Positions 40,732-48,927 of a stretch of 50,631 nucleotides of DNA are shown here, piece by piece. This DNA is from Pseudolysinimonas_A sp044239695 (GTDB lineage Bacteria; Actinomycetota; Actinomycetes; Actinomycetales; Microbacteriaceae): assembly GCF_044239695.1 (NCBI RefSeq), contig NZ_JBIIAW010000008.1, positions 1 to 50,631 of the forward strand, given 5' to 3'. Position numbers and translations under genes: made by a program. How positions within the stretch are numbered: position 1 is the first letter of the stretch; each line of letters begins with the position of its first letter. The notes under the pieces are model-generated. The model saw only the letters and a program-made list of their open reading frames with translations. It did not search any database and had not been told where the DNA came from.

Positions 40732-41238
40732 ATGACCATCACACGCCCACGTCGAAAGGTCGCCATGCGCACCATCCGCTCACACTTCCTCGGAGGAAGT
40801 CCCGTCGTCATCGCTGCCTTTGCGGCACTCGCCCTGCTCAGCGGCTGCGGGAGTCAGCCCGGGGTAGACACCGCGCCCCAGATCGATGTCCCGACTGTCG
40901 AGGAGCCAGCTGTCGATCCCAACGCGTGGCCGGCCGAGGTGCCCATGCTGGCAGGAGAGGTGTGGGAAGGGAAGCACGACTCGACCGGCTGGTACATCAT
41001 GCTCAACGTCGCGCCGACCGACGATCAGGCTGCGTTGGGGATCGCCCTGCGTGGCCTCGCTGATCTCCAGGGTGCGGGCTTCGTCGTCACTCAAGACAAC
41101 GAGGTCGACGGGCCGACGGCGCACTCGGTGTTCCTCGAGTCGACCGCCTACAAGCTCAACTACGTCTACGGCTACTACGTCAACATCCCGAGCGGTCAGA
41201 GTTTCTACAGCGTGCAATACGTTCTCTCGCCGAAGTAG
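40732..41238 (+). CDS. Putative lipoprotein
   Basis: A 168-residue exported protein with lipobox ALLSGC at about residues 34-39 following a basic N-terminus. The mature part has a Pro/Glu/Val linker and a small domain with GWYIMLNV, FVVTQDNEVDG and YVNIPSGQSFYSVQYVLS. The first lipoprotein contains a similar GWYVLMIAIS motif, so the two may be diverged copies. It is followed by a strong terminator. Confidence 0.72.
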   Translation: MTITRPRRKVAMRTIRSHFLGGSPVVIAAFAALALLSGCGSQPGVDTAPQIDVPTVEEPAVDPNAWPAEVPMLAGEVWEGKHDSTGWYIMLNVAPTDDQAALGIALRGLADLQGAGFVVTQDNEVDGPTAHSVFLESTAYKLNYVYGYYVNIPSGQSFYSVQYVLSPK

Positions 41239-41261
41239 GCGACTGCCATACTTCCAATCTG

Positions 41262-41302
41262 AAGCGCCCCGTCTGCATCCCTGATCCGCCGGCGGGGCGC
41301 TT
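41262..41302 (+). terminator. Terminator of the lipoprotein genes
   Basis: AAGCGCCCCG (41262-41271) pairs perfectly with CGGGGCGCTT (41293-41302) around a 21-base loop, 23 bases after the stop. The 3' side continues CTCCATTT. Confidence 0.7.
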
Positions 41303-41459
41303 CTCCATTTGAGGAGGCGCGTGGTTAAGGAGTTGGACGGCGTGGAGTGGTGGGGGACCTTGCGCGCCGGGGCCATCTGCTTCACAGCGGAGTTTCTCGT
41401 AACCATCGGATCGATGCGCGACAATTGAGAGTCCGTTACTCCCAGGGAACGAAGGCAAC

Positions 41460-44066
41460 GTGGCACTCATCAGAACCCCCGCGGGCGCACCGAGCTACGC
41501 GTCCCCCGAAGATCTTTACAGGGACCTCCCGAGACGACCCGGGGCCGTTCCAGGGCTGTGGTCTCATCAAGCAGACATACTGCGTGACTACGTCGGTCAC
41601 GTATCCGACCCGGACGTTGCGCTCGAACTCCCAACGGGCACAGGCAAGACCCTGACCGGCCTCCTGGTCGCAGAATGGTCGCGACGCACTCGCCGCGAGC
41701 GCGTCGTCTACGCGTCCCCGACGAAGCAGCTTGCACGCCAGGTGGCAGCGTCGGCTTATCGCGAGGGGATCGATGCGTCGCTGCTGATCGGTCGTTACAC
41801 CAGTTGGGACCCGGTCGCGCAGGATCGGTACGAAGCCACGGATGCGATCGCAATCACGACCTACAGCTCGATCTTCAATTCGAACCCGCACCTTGCGGAA
41901 CCAGCCGTGATCTTGTTTGACGATGCACACGCCGGCGAGCAGTACGTTGGCGAGCAGTACGCCGTCAGCATTAGGCGCTCTCTTCGCCAGGATGGCGGCT
42001 GGGTGCACAATGACGACTACGACCAGATCCTCGAGGCTGTCGCGCCCGCACTTGACGGTGTCTTCCTGGAGCGACTTCGTGCGCCGCAGCCCGACCCGAG
42101 CGTTGGCGATATCGTGCGTCTGGTCATTCCGCTTCGACAACCTGGCATGGTCAGAGCTCTTGGGACGCGTCTAGCTGGGCTCGATGGGCCTGAGAAGTTC
42201 AGTTACGCAATGATCGGTAGCGGGTTGGCGTCATGCCTGGTGTATGTGGCCTACAACGGCATACTGATTCGCCCGTTCATCCCGCCGACCTTCCAAAACC
42301 CGCTCTTTAGCCGCGCCCGCCAACGGCTCTACCTGTCGGCAACTCTCGGGGGCGGCGGCGAGCTGGAGCGAGCTTTCGGACGTACCGGGATGATCAAGCT
42401 GTCACTCCCAGAAGGATCCGCCGCTCCGCGCTACGGGCGTCGCTTCTTCGTCTTCCCCGAACTCGCGGAAGATATCGACTCGGACTCGCTCGCGAAGTCA
42501 GTCGTTCAGCAGGCTGGGAAGGCGCTGGTGCTTTCACCGCAGACCGAACGCGCCATGAAGGAAGCGACTGACCTAGCTCAGCCTGGTTGGCCGGTGCTCG
42601 GTATTGGCGATGTCGAGGAAAGCATGACGCCATTCGCCAACCTCACAAATGGGATGTGCGGACTTGCTGGTCGCTACGACGGGATCGACCTCCCGGGTGA
42701 CGCCTGTCGCCTCGTAGTGATGGCGGGCCTGCCCGATCAGGACAACCTGCAGGAGCGCTTCTTCGCCGGACGCGCACGGGCGTCCTTGATCCTCGCGGAG
42801 CGAGTACGGACTCGAATCATCCAAGGGGCGGGCCGATGCACGCGGGGACCAGGAGATATCGCGCTCGTCTTGATCAAGGATCCTGCGCTATCTCGCTATC
42901 TCGGACGGCCCGAGACTCTCGGAGCGCTTGACTCGGAGCTGCAGGCGGAGATCCGCTTCGGCCGCGAGAATTCCCAGGCTGCACAGAGCGCCGCGGATGT
43001 TCTAGAGAACGTCACCACCTTCCTCAGTCAAGGCACCGACGATCAGTGGCGCACCCTCGCCGAGCCCGCCCTCGCGGACTACCGGCGTGAGATGCCGCAG
43101 CAGTCGCCGCCCGGGTCCGCCGCCCTAACGGCAGCTGTCGAGTTTGAGGTTCGCGCTTGGGCGTCGGCGAACGCCGGTGCCTGGGCGGATGCCGCCGCCA
43201 ATGCGTTGGAGGCGGCCAGGATTGTTGGCGAGGGTGGCAACGAGACGCGCGGCTATCGTTCGTACTGGCTGTATCTCGCTGCAGTGTGGACCGACCAAGC
43301 AGCTGAACAGACGAATGACGCGACGGGTCGAGCGACCGCCGACGCCCTGGTCCGTCAGGCCGAGGCGACGATGGGACTCGGATCGTGGGTTCGCGAGATG
43401 GCACAATTCCCAGCGATGCCTGCTTCGGCGCTGGAAGCTCCCGACGCGGTCGCGGTGGCCGCTATCGCAGCGAAACTCGCCAGCGGCGTGAACCAGGGCA
43501 GCCACTCTCGAATGGTCGGGGAGATGCACGCCGGTCTGCAGGCGACCTCACCCGGCCAGTACGAACCGGCACTTACCGACCTCGGAAAGCTGTTGGGCGC
43601 GACCGCATACAAACCCGCCCCGAGCGGTCGCTGCGACTCGGTCTGGCTCTGGGATAACGAACTGTGGCTAGCGCTGGAGGCAAAGAGCGACCACGTCGCC
43701 AGCGGTGTCGTCCCGCATGACGATGTGCGTCAGGCCAATGATCAACTTCGTTTGCTTGCCGGCGACAGGTCTGTCCCGATGGCGCCGCCGGAGAGCGCGA
43801 CCATCCTGATTTCACCAAAGCCGGGGATCCACCACGACGGAGTCGTGGGCGCCGAGAGTCACGTGCACTTCGCCGCGCCCCTGCTCCTTCAGGAGATCGC
43901 CCACGACGTCGCCTCCGCTTGGACTGATCTCCTCGCCAGACGTCAAGGTCTCACGGAAGCGCAGCTCCGCGACCTCGCGGGATCCGTTTTCCGCCATCGC
44001 GGAGTGCTGCCTTCACAAGTCCTCGAGCGCCTTACTCGGGAGCCGATCAATTCGATGGCGCAATAG
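41460..44066 (+). CDS. SF2 helicase fused to a PD-(D/E)XK nuclease-like domain
   Basis: An 868-residue protein. Helicase motifs appear in order: I LPTGTGKT (57-64), Ia ASPTKQLARQ, II DDAH (154-157, a DEAH variant), III YLSAT (291-295), and VI QGAGRCTR (455-462). After a helical region (about 500-700), a nuclease core has D726, E740 and K742 in CDSVW...LALEAKS, the D-x13-ExK pattern. It should couple ATP-driven strand opening or translocation to cleavage. GTG 41460 has AAGG 5 bases ahead. It is the sole long gene on the plus strand here and is convergent with the PIN-like gene. A role in defence is inferred. Confidence 0.8.
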   Translation: MALIRTPAGAPSYASPEDLYRDLPRRPGAVPGLWSHQADILRDYVGHVSDPDVALELPTGTGKTLTGLLVAEWSRRTRRERVVYASPTKQLARQVAASAYREGIDASLLIGRYTSWDPVAQDRYEATDAIAITTYSSIFNSNPHLAEPAVILFDDAHAGEQYVGEQYAVSIRRSLRQDGGWVHNDDYDQILEAVAPALDGVFLERLRAPQPDPSVGDIVRLVIPLRQPGMVRALGTRLAGLDGPEKFSYAMIGSGLASCLVYVAYNGILIRPFIPPTFQNPLFSRARQRLYLSATLGGGGELERAFGRTGMIKLSLPEGSAAPRYGRRFFVFPELAEDIDSDSLAKSVVQQAGKALVLSPQTERAMKEATDLAQPGWPVLGIGDVEESMTPFANLTNGMCGLAGRYDGIDLPGDACRLVVMAGLPDQDNLQERFFAGRARASLILAERVRTRIIQGAGRCTRGPGDIALVLIKDPALSRYLGRPETLGALDSELQAEIRFGRENSQAAQSAADVLENVTTFLSQGTDDQWRTLAEPALADYRREMPQQSPPGSAALTAAVEFEVRAWASANAGAWADAAANALEAARIVGEGGNETRGYRSYWLYLAAVWTDQAAEQTNDATGRATADALVRQAEATMGLGSWVREMAQFPAMPASALEAPDAVAVAAIAAKLASGVNQGSHSRMVGEMHAGLQATSPGQYEPALTDLGKLLGATAYKPAPSGRCDSVWLWDNELWLALEAKSDHVASGVVPHDDVRQANDQLRLLAGDRSVPMAPPESATILISPKPGIHHDGVVGAESHVHFAAPLLLQEIAHDVASAWTDLLARRQGLTEAQLRDLAGSVFRHRGVLPSQVLERLTREPINSMAQ

Positions 44067-44142
44067 CCGGGATTCCGCCTTTCCGCCGTCGTCGCCGCTG
44101 GAGGGCTCCCTTGTCCATAGCGGTCTTTGCAGTCGCCTGGAC

Positions 44143-45144
44143 TCACCTATCACTGGCACCTTGAAGGATGGGTACGAGGTCAGCCACATTGCTGAGCACT
44201 ACAGTGCCGTAGCGTTCGTCGATCTTGCCAACGCGAAGACGATGCGCCCACTGCCGTTCGGTCACCACAACGTCGCAGTACACCGCCGCGATCGGCAGGC
44301 CGAGAAGGTCGTTGAGATCATTGGGCTCCCATTGCTGCTCCCACTGACGCAGCTTCGCCGATCGCATGACATTGGTTACATGCCTCGTGGGCAAGCTATC
44401 CATGAACGACTGCACAAACGAGGGGGTTAGTTCTCCTACGAACTCTTCCCACGTGAGGCCCACACGTTCAAGCGCTTCTATGACTTCTCCCTGGATGCTT
44501 CCGAGATCGGAGGCGCGAACGGCCGCTTCGAGCAGCTCGCCGGTCAGCCCCCTCCTCTGAATCTCCGACCTGATCAAGGTCTCATGGTCCGCGTACCTTG
44601 CATCGATCGAGGCGATCGTCTTGACGAACTCGGGAGCCTGTAGCGCGTCGGAGCCCCTCCGAAACAGCTCTTCTTCGACGACCTGTTGGAATGCTCGCTC
44701 GAAGTCCAGCTCGCGGCCAAGAATCTTCGCCTTGCTGGCGTCGTCAAGCCTGCTGAGATCGGGCCGCGGCAGGTCAAGGCGATCCTTCAGCACGTGCCGA
44801 AGTCCGAGGCCAAAGACTTCGGACCGCCTCGGGACTTCGGGACGGCCGAGGCGACGGTTCAATTCAAAGTCGATTTCCGCGGGGAGAGCGTCTCGAGCGA
44901 GAGCGATCGTATGATGTCGGGATAGCTCGAGCATCACGTCGATCACGTCGTTCCGTGATCGCGGATCGGCGCGCTTCGTTGTTTCGGAATAGCGGTAGAA
45001 GTCGAGCGGGAACGACGCCGACCCGGTAGCAATCGCGGCTCGAGCGAACGCTAGAGCCTCAGTGAATGCCTTCCCGCTGGGGTGCCCGGTTGCGGCCCGT
45101 GCAAGATCGATCCACTTGTTCTGGTCGAGGTAGATCCGCAGCAC
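44143..45144 (-). CDS. PIN-like domain nuclease
   Basis: A 333-residue protein resembling PIN-like RNases. It starts with IYLDQNKWIDLARA (Asp in YLDQN), then YRYSETTK. The C-terminal DLNDLLGLPIAAVYCDVVVTERQ contains further acidic residues expected in the metal site. The middle is an Arg/Glu helical insertion (about 100-250). GTG 45144 was chosen because family similarity begins one residue later; the frame is open up to a GTG at 45258. No antitoxin gene is adjacent, so it may act as a stand-alone or helicase-linked effector. It converges on the helicase-nuclease gene with a 76-base gap. Confidence 0.7.
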   Translation of the reverse strand: MLRIYLDQNKWIDLARAATGHPSGKAFTEALAFARAAIATGSASFPLDFYRYSETTKRADPRSRNDVIDVMLELSRHHTIALARDALPAEIDFELNRRLGRPEVPRRSEVFGLGLRHVLKDRLDLPRPDLSRLDDASKAKILGRELDFERAFQQVVEEELFRRGSDALQAPEFVKTIASIDARYADHETLIRSEIQRRGLTGELLEAAVRASDLGSIQGEVIEALERVGLTWEEFVGELTPSFVQSFMDSLPTRHVTNVMRSAKLRQWEQQWEPNDLNDLLGLPIAAVYCDVVVTERQWAHRLRVGKIDERYGTVVLSNVADLVPILQGASDR

Positions 45145-45205
45145 GACACCATTGTCCGCAAGCGCGTCGCCGTGAAGATATACGGCGCAAGCGGCACCAT
45201 TCTTG

Positions 45206-45310
45206 TCAAGCGATTCGTGGCGTCCTGCACACTGGACAGAACCAGCGCAGCGGGCCACGGTCCTCGAGGATCACCATGGGCATCAGGTCGACTGGGCAGT
45301 TGGGAACACC
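45206..45310 (-). CDS. 34-residue zinc-knuckle micropeptide (candidate)
   Basis: From GTG 45310 the frame gives MFPNCPVDLMPMVILEDRGP and continues with LRWFCPVC..., ending RIA. The CPVD and CPVC motifs 20 residues apart would make a four-ligand zinc site if the Asp or another residue participates. Such tiny zinc ribbons are common in actinobacterial elements. There is no Shine-Dalgarno sequence, and the region of 45145-45572 otherwise holds nothing certain. Confidence 0.4.
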   Translation of the reverse strand, partial: GVPNCPVDLMPMVILEDRGPLRWFCPVCRTPRIA

Positions 45311-45488
45311 GATTGCGGCCAGGTCGTCCATCACAGCCGTGACCGTACACGTGGCGGTTGATGAACAATGGCGATCATGCACAAGCGCTGAACCCGGTGC
45401 CGGAGAACTGATTAGCCCTAGGCGATCGGGAGAGCTCGGCTGCGATTCGCCGGGACAAGTATGGAGACTTCCACTTCGAATGAGAAGC

Positions 45489-45528
45489 GCCCGGTCCCCT
45501 CGACCGCGCGAGCGGGAGGGAACCGGGC
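45489..45528 (-). terminator. Hairpin terminator
   Basis: Left arm 45489-45501 (GCCCGGTCCCCTC) pairs with 45516-45528 at 12 of 13 positions around a 14-base loop. It lies 45 bases beyond the stop of the ribbon-helix-helix gene on the minus strand. Confidence 0.6.
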
Positions 45529-45572
45529 TATAGGGCTACTCCGCCTTGTCGGCGCGTGCGCGAGGCGGCTTA

Positions 45573-45869
45573 TCACCACCCTTCGGAGCGGCCCTGGAAG
45601 ATCGACTCGATCGCGCCGCGCTTGGCGGCGGCTTCACGTTCGATCTTGGCGCGCACCTGCTCGGCGCGCTCCAGCACCTTCGGATCGCTCTTGGACTTCT
45701 CGATCCAATACTCGAGCGCCAGGCGCGTTTCCTCGGTCACGCTCCGAGCGTTGAGATCCGCAAGGATCTCAAGCTGGGCGCGAGCGCTCTCGGTCATGCG
45801 AACCGACAGCGGGCGAATCATCTCGCCGGGGTCGTAGCCCGTCCCCGGCAATGCGTTGGGATCGCTCAT
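45573..45869 (-). CDS. Ribbon-helix-helix-like DNA-binding protein
   Basis: A 98-residue protein. IRPLSVRMTESARAQLEILADLNARSVTEETRLALEYWIEK gives the beta-strand and two helices of an RHH (CopG/Arc) fold at about residues 18-60, followed by a charged helix. The ATG is behind GGAGG (45879 region). It probably controls nearby element genes or helps segregation. No toxin partner is adjacent. Confidence 0.75.
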   Translation of the reverse strand: MSDPNALPGTGYDPGEMIRPLSVRMTESARAQLEILADLNARSVTEETRLALEYWIEKSKSDPKVLERAEQVRAKIEREAAAKRGAIESIFQGRSEGW

Positions 45870-46006
45870 GGCGACCCACCTCCTCTCCTACGTGCGACCG
45901 GCGAACCGGGTGGTTCCCCTAGGAGTCGCAGCGCGGTGAGGAGGCGCCGGAGCAGATGGCTCGACGGCTGAGGCCCAGTGTGAGGCGGGGCGGTATCTCG
46001 CACCAT
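45866..46006 (-). CDS. Possible 46-residue leader ORF coupled to the ribbon-helix-helix gene
   Basis: The ORF runs MVRDTAPPHTGPQPSSHLL... and its stop overlaps the RHH start as ATGA. It has no ribosome site of its own, and its composition is Pro/Arg-rich. It may be a translated leader or mere read-through. Confidence 0.3.
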   Translation of the reverse strand: MVRDTAPPHTGPQPSSHLLRRLLTALRLLGEPPGSPVARRRGGGSP

Positions 46007-46271
46007 CCGCCGATCGCTTGTCTTCACGGAACTGGCCGATCGTGACATGAAGCGAACCCGAGCGCCTGATATCGATCGGCGAGAGTCGTGATCCAGCCGA
46101 CCAGTTTGCCCGCCCTCGCCGCGGACCTCGAACTCACCTCGCCTTCGAAGTTCCTCCACAACGTGTCCAAGACTCTCCCGGCGCCGCGGCGCCGGCCCTA
46201 CGAAACCGTCGGTCTTCGGCACCGACGAGGAGGGAGCGCGGCGACGGACCTCCCAGGGCTTGCCGACTTGC
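46007..46271. other. Non-coding interval with no recognised feature
   Basis: About 265 bases between the hypothetical gene and the RHH region (402 bases back to the RHH start). Open frames here have no ribosome sites and no family resemblance. I see nothing that can be named. Confidence 0.4.
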
Positions 46272-46568
46272 TCAGGCATAGGTGCGAGCCACGAACCACC
46301 GCTCCAAACGCTGGTCGAAGCGCACATCGAAGATCTGGTTCTCACCACCGAGCGGACGCCCCTGGAATCGCCAGCCGAACGGGCACGGGGGTTCGTGCGT
46401 GACGAAGAACCAGTCTTCCTCGAGCCGGGTCGGCGTATCGGTGACTTGGTACTCGACGTCCCTCCATGTCATGGCAGTCGGCTGGCCGGTGTCGCTCAGC
46501 GCAAGCCAGACGGAATCATTCACGGCACCCTCCACCAGTCGAAACTTTGTTCGAGTGATGTGAGACAC
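46272..46568 (-). CDS. Hypothetical small protein
   Basis: A 98-residue cytoplasmic protein with a TAMTWRDVEYQVTDTPTRLE core and a C-terminal FDVRFDQRLERWFVARTYA. Aromatic-rich sequence suggests a compact beta barrel. It faces the HEPN-like gene divergently. A short distance to the RHH gene suggests one transcription unit, but about 265 bases between them (46007-46271) hold no recognised gene. Confidence 0.6.
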   Translation of the reverse strand: MSHITRTKFRLVEGAVNDSVWLALSDTGQPTAMTWRDVEYQVTDTPTRLEEDWFFVTHEPPCPFGWRFQGRPLGGENQIFDVRFDQRLERWFVARTYA

Positions 46569-46659
46569 TACATCTGACTCCCCGACACGCCAAAGCGTTC
46601 GCCCTCTCGTCGTAGCGCGGAGTTACGCTGATCAGCTTCGTTCCCAAGGAGGTAGGTAA

Positions 46660-47649
46660 GTGCTCGGTAGCGACGCTCCGGTCGCCGTGCTCAAGGCGAT
46701 GGAGAACCACCTCGATCAGAGCGACCAGATGGCGCGTTTCCTCGACCGCGGTCGTCACCTCGCTGACCTCGTCGCGGCTCGCCCGGCGATCGTCGCAAAC
46801 ATCGAACGGATGCAGGCGTCGGCGATCGTTGCCGCCCAGGCGATCAAGCCGGTGACGCCTCAGCTCTTCGCGAACCTCAACGCTGCCGTTGACGTGATGC
46901 GCCTGGCCAATCCCACCCCCGCGGTGCAACTCCTCATGAAGGACGTCGTCGCGAGGTCGCCGGTCTTCAATCTCACCTTCGAGCAGCTCGGCATCCGGTC
47001 ACCCTTCGCGCAGATGCAACACCTGAGCGGGATCGCCGAGGCGATCACCGAGCAGGTCATGACGCCCGAGCTGAGCAAGCTCATCGCCGGGATCTCGGAC
47101 TCCGTCACCGCCCAGCTGAGCGATGCGCTCCGCGTCTCGACTTGGCTGAACGTTCCCGACTTCCCACACCTCTGGCTTGGTCGTCCCGGTCGACCGCGCC
47201 GGATGGGAGTCGTTGAGTGGCTGGCCGTCCTCCGCGGAGACCTGCCCGAGCTTCGTGAAGCCATGCTCGCGGCGCTCGCGGCACCCCTGCAGCCCGTCGG
47301 CAGTGCCGCCTATTTCGCAAGCCAGCTGCTGGATCACCTTCTCGAGATTCTCGTGCCGAGGCGGGAGATCGTCGTGGAAATGATCGCCAAGCCGCAGGGG
47401 GCGCTGTACCTCGACATGCGAAGTGGAGAGCCGCGCGTCACCTGGAGTGCGCGCGGCTACGCCGTGGCAGCTAGGTCGGGACTGGCCGAGGATGAGCGGC
47501 ACGCCTTCGCGACCGCAGCGACGGTCGGGGCGCGACTGAACGACATCCGGCACCACCCGTACCGCTACAAAGTGGAAGATGTCGAGCCCCTGATCAAGCA
47601 GGTCGAGCGCATGCTGTTCCGCCTCGCCGGTCGCTGCTTCCCTAACTGA
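46660..47649 (+). CDS. HEPN-like protein (candidate RNase)
   Basis: A 329-residue protein with a GTG start behind AAGGAGG (46646-46652). The first 200 residues are Ala/Leu-rich helices. The C-terminus has GARLNDIRHHPYRY followed by a Glu/Lys helix. R292 and H298 give the R-x5-H pattern of HEPN RNases, and the following helix fits the fold. HEPN domains are frequent in defence and toxin systems. The length and absence of a clear antitoxin leave the mechanism open. Confidence 0.6.
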   Translation: MLGSDAPVAVLKAMENHLDQSDQMARFLDRGRHLADLVAARPAIVANIERMQASAIVAAQAIKPVTPQLFANLNAAVDVMRLANPTPAVQLLMKDVVARSPVFNLTFEQLGIRSPFAQMQHLSGIAEAITEQVMTPELSKLIAGISDSVTAQLSDALRVSTWLNVPDFPHLWLGRPGRPRRMGVVEWLAVLRGDLPELREAMLAALAAPLQPVGSAAYFASQLLDHLLEILVPRREIVVEMIAKPQGALYLDMRSGEPRVTWSARGYAVAARSGLAEDERHAFATAATVGARLNDIRHHPYRYKVEDVEPLIKQVERMLFRLAGRCFPN

Positions 47650-47653
47650 GATC

Positions 47654-47692
47654 GGGCGTCCGCCCACGGATCAGGGATGAGGGCGGACGCCC
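47654..47692 (+). terminator. Terminator after the HEPN-like gene
   Basis: GGGCGTCCGCCC (47654-47665) pairs perfectly with GGGCGGACGCCC (47681-47692) around 15 bases, 4 bases after the stop. No U-run follows. Confidence 0.65.
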
Positions 47693-47927
47693 ACACGGGC
47701 GCATCAGATCGCCCGATCCCTTGACCGTAGTTTGCGGCGCGCTCGCGCGACAGTGGTCGCGGCCTCGCGATGGCAGGACTCGTGCTCGGGTATCTCGGAA
47801 TAGCCGCGGCGGTCGCGGCTGGCGTAATCGCAGTCCTTCGTTCTGAACCGCGTCGCGGCAGGCCCGGCCGCACGCTCTCTGTTGAAGAAGGGCGCGGCGC
47901 GTCTCTGGCGAGTGGCATTCTGACGTC

Positions 47928-48065
47928 GTGGATGAGTTTGAATTTGGCGAGGGCGAACTCGCGGACGACGATCCCGAGGTGGTGGCCGCGATGATTCGGC
48001 TAGGTGAGGTCCGGGCTTGCGAGCTTGACGTCGCCGAGTTCACCGCCTTAGGCATGGGTCGTTGA
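47928..48065 (+). CDS. 45-residue acidic protein coupled to the next gene
   Basis: A GTG-started ORF with product MDEFEFGEGELADDDPEVVA... and strongly negative charge. Its TGA overlaps the TTG start of the next gene (TTGA), a coupling seen in toxin-antitoxin or subunit pairs. The ribosome site is weak. It could be an antitoxin-like or inhibitory partner; that is inference. Confidence 0.5.
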   Translation: MDEFEFGEGELADDDPEVVAAMIRLGEVRACELDVAEFTALGMGR

Positions 48066-48850
48066 GTCGGACTCGCCGCGCCCGCCCTGAAGGGCTGGAG
48101 GAGGCGCTGGCGCGTCGAGTGGTCTCGTTTGGGACGGGCCTTCGCGTCGATCGAGAGGATGACGGACGCGCGCCCTCGCTTCCCGACGCGCTGATTCGCG
48201 ACGGTGACGAGTCCTATCCAATGGAGGTCGTTTCAGATCAGGATGTCGACTTCCTCCGGCAGCAACATGCATTGAAGAAGCAGGGCCGTTTGCTCGACGC
48301 ACCGGGGCTTGGCCCTGGATGGTACGTCGCGGTTCGTCACGCTAGCGACGTGGCCACGCTTCGCGCTCACGTCGAGCCGCTGATTCAGCAGCTCGCGCGC
48401 GAACGGCTAGAGGGTCCGGTCTTCTACCGTGTCTCGGACGGGCTCCGAGCGCTTGGCGTGGAGTACGCGGAGCCGACGCTCGGCAAGCCCGACCTGATTT
48501 ACATCACCTCCGAGGGCTGGAACACCTGGACCGATTCGATCTCGCTGCCCGCCTGGGTCGACCGCGTCTTGGAACAGAACCCCGACGTCGCGAAGAAGCT
48601 CCTCGCCGTCCCTGCTCGCGAGCGCCACATATTCATCTGGGCCACGTTCGGAAGCTCCATGAGCATGCGGCGGAGCCTCCGAGCGGATCACGACTTCGAC
48701 GCACACCTCGCGCCGCCGCAGCTCCCTCCAGGGGTCGACCATGTTTGGGTGGGGTGCACGACGACCGGACACCGCTGCGTCAGGTGGTCAGCGTCGAGCG
48801 GCTGGGTAGATACCGGGTGGGTCACCCTGCCAGAGGACGAGGAGTCCTAG
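48062..48850 (+). CDS. Hypothetical protein with degenerate nuclease-fold features
   Basis: A 262-residue cytoplasmic protein with TTG start 48062. LPDALIRDGDESYPMEVVSD has the strand-loop-strand spacing of a PD-(D/E)XK core (D...E), but the expected Lys is a Val. The central region (GWYVAVRHASDVATLRAHVEPLIQQLA) is helical and the end is Trp-rich. It might be an inactive nuclease-like or immunity protein. It is coupled to the 45-residue acidic ORF and 77 bases from the large zinc-finger gene. Confidence 0.55.
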   Translation: MSRTRRARPEGLEEALARRVVSFGTGLRVDREDDGRAPSLPDALIRDGDESYPMEVVSDQDVDFLRQQHALKKQGRLLDAPGLGPGWYVAVRHASDVATLRAHVEPLIQQLARERLEGPVFYRVSDGLRALGVEYAEPTLGKPDLIYITSEGWNTWTDSISLPAWVDRVLEQNPDVAKKLLAVPARERHIFIWATFGSSMSMRRSLRADHDFDAHLAPPQLPPGVDHVWVGCTTTGHRCVRWSASSGWVDTGWVTLPEDEES

Positions 48851-48927
48851 CAGGGACCCGAATGCCTGAATGGCGAGGACGGTCGGGGCCATTACCCTGC
48901 CTTTACCACTCGACAAGGGAATGCGCC

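Noticed and set aside
46088..46402. 104-residue plus-strand ORF
   Set aside because: No ribosome site, no family, and it overlaps the minus-strand 98-residue gene.
47770..47994. 74-residue ORF starting MAGLVLGYLGIAAAV, similar to a DUF4190 helix
   Set aside because: Only the first 25 residues look like a membrane helix, there is no ribosome site, and it overlaps the better-supported 45-residue coupled ORF; probably a fragment.
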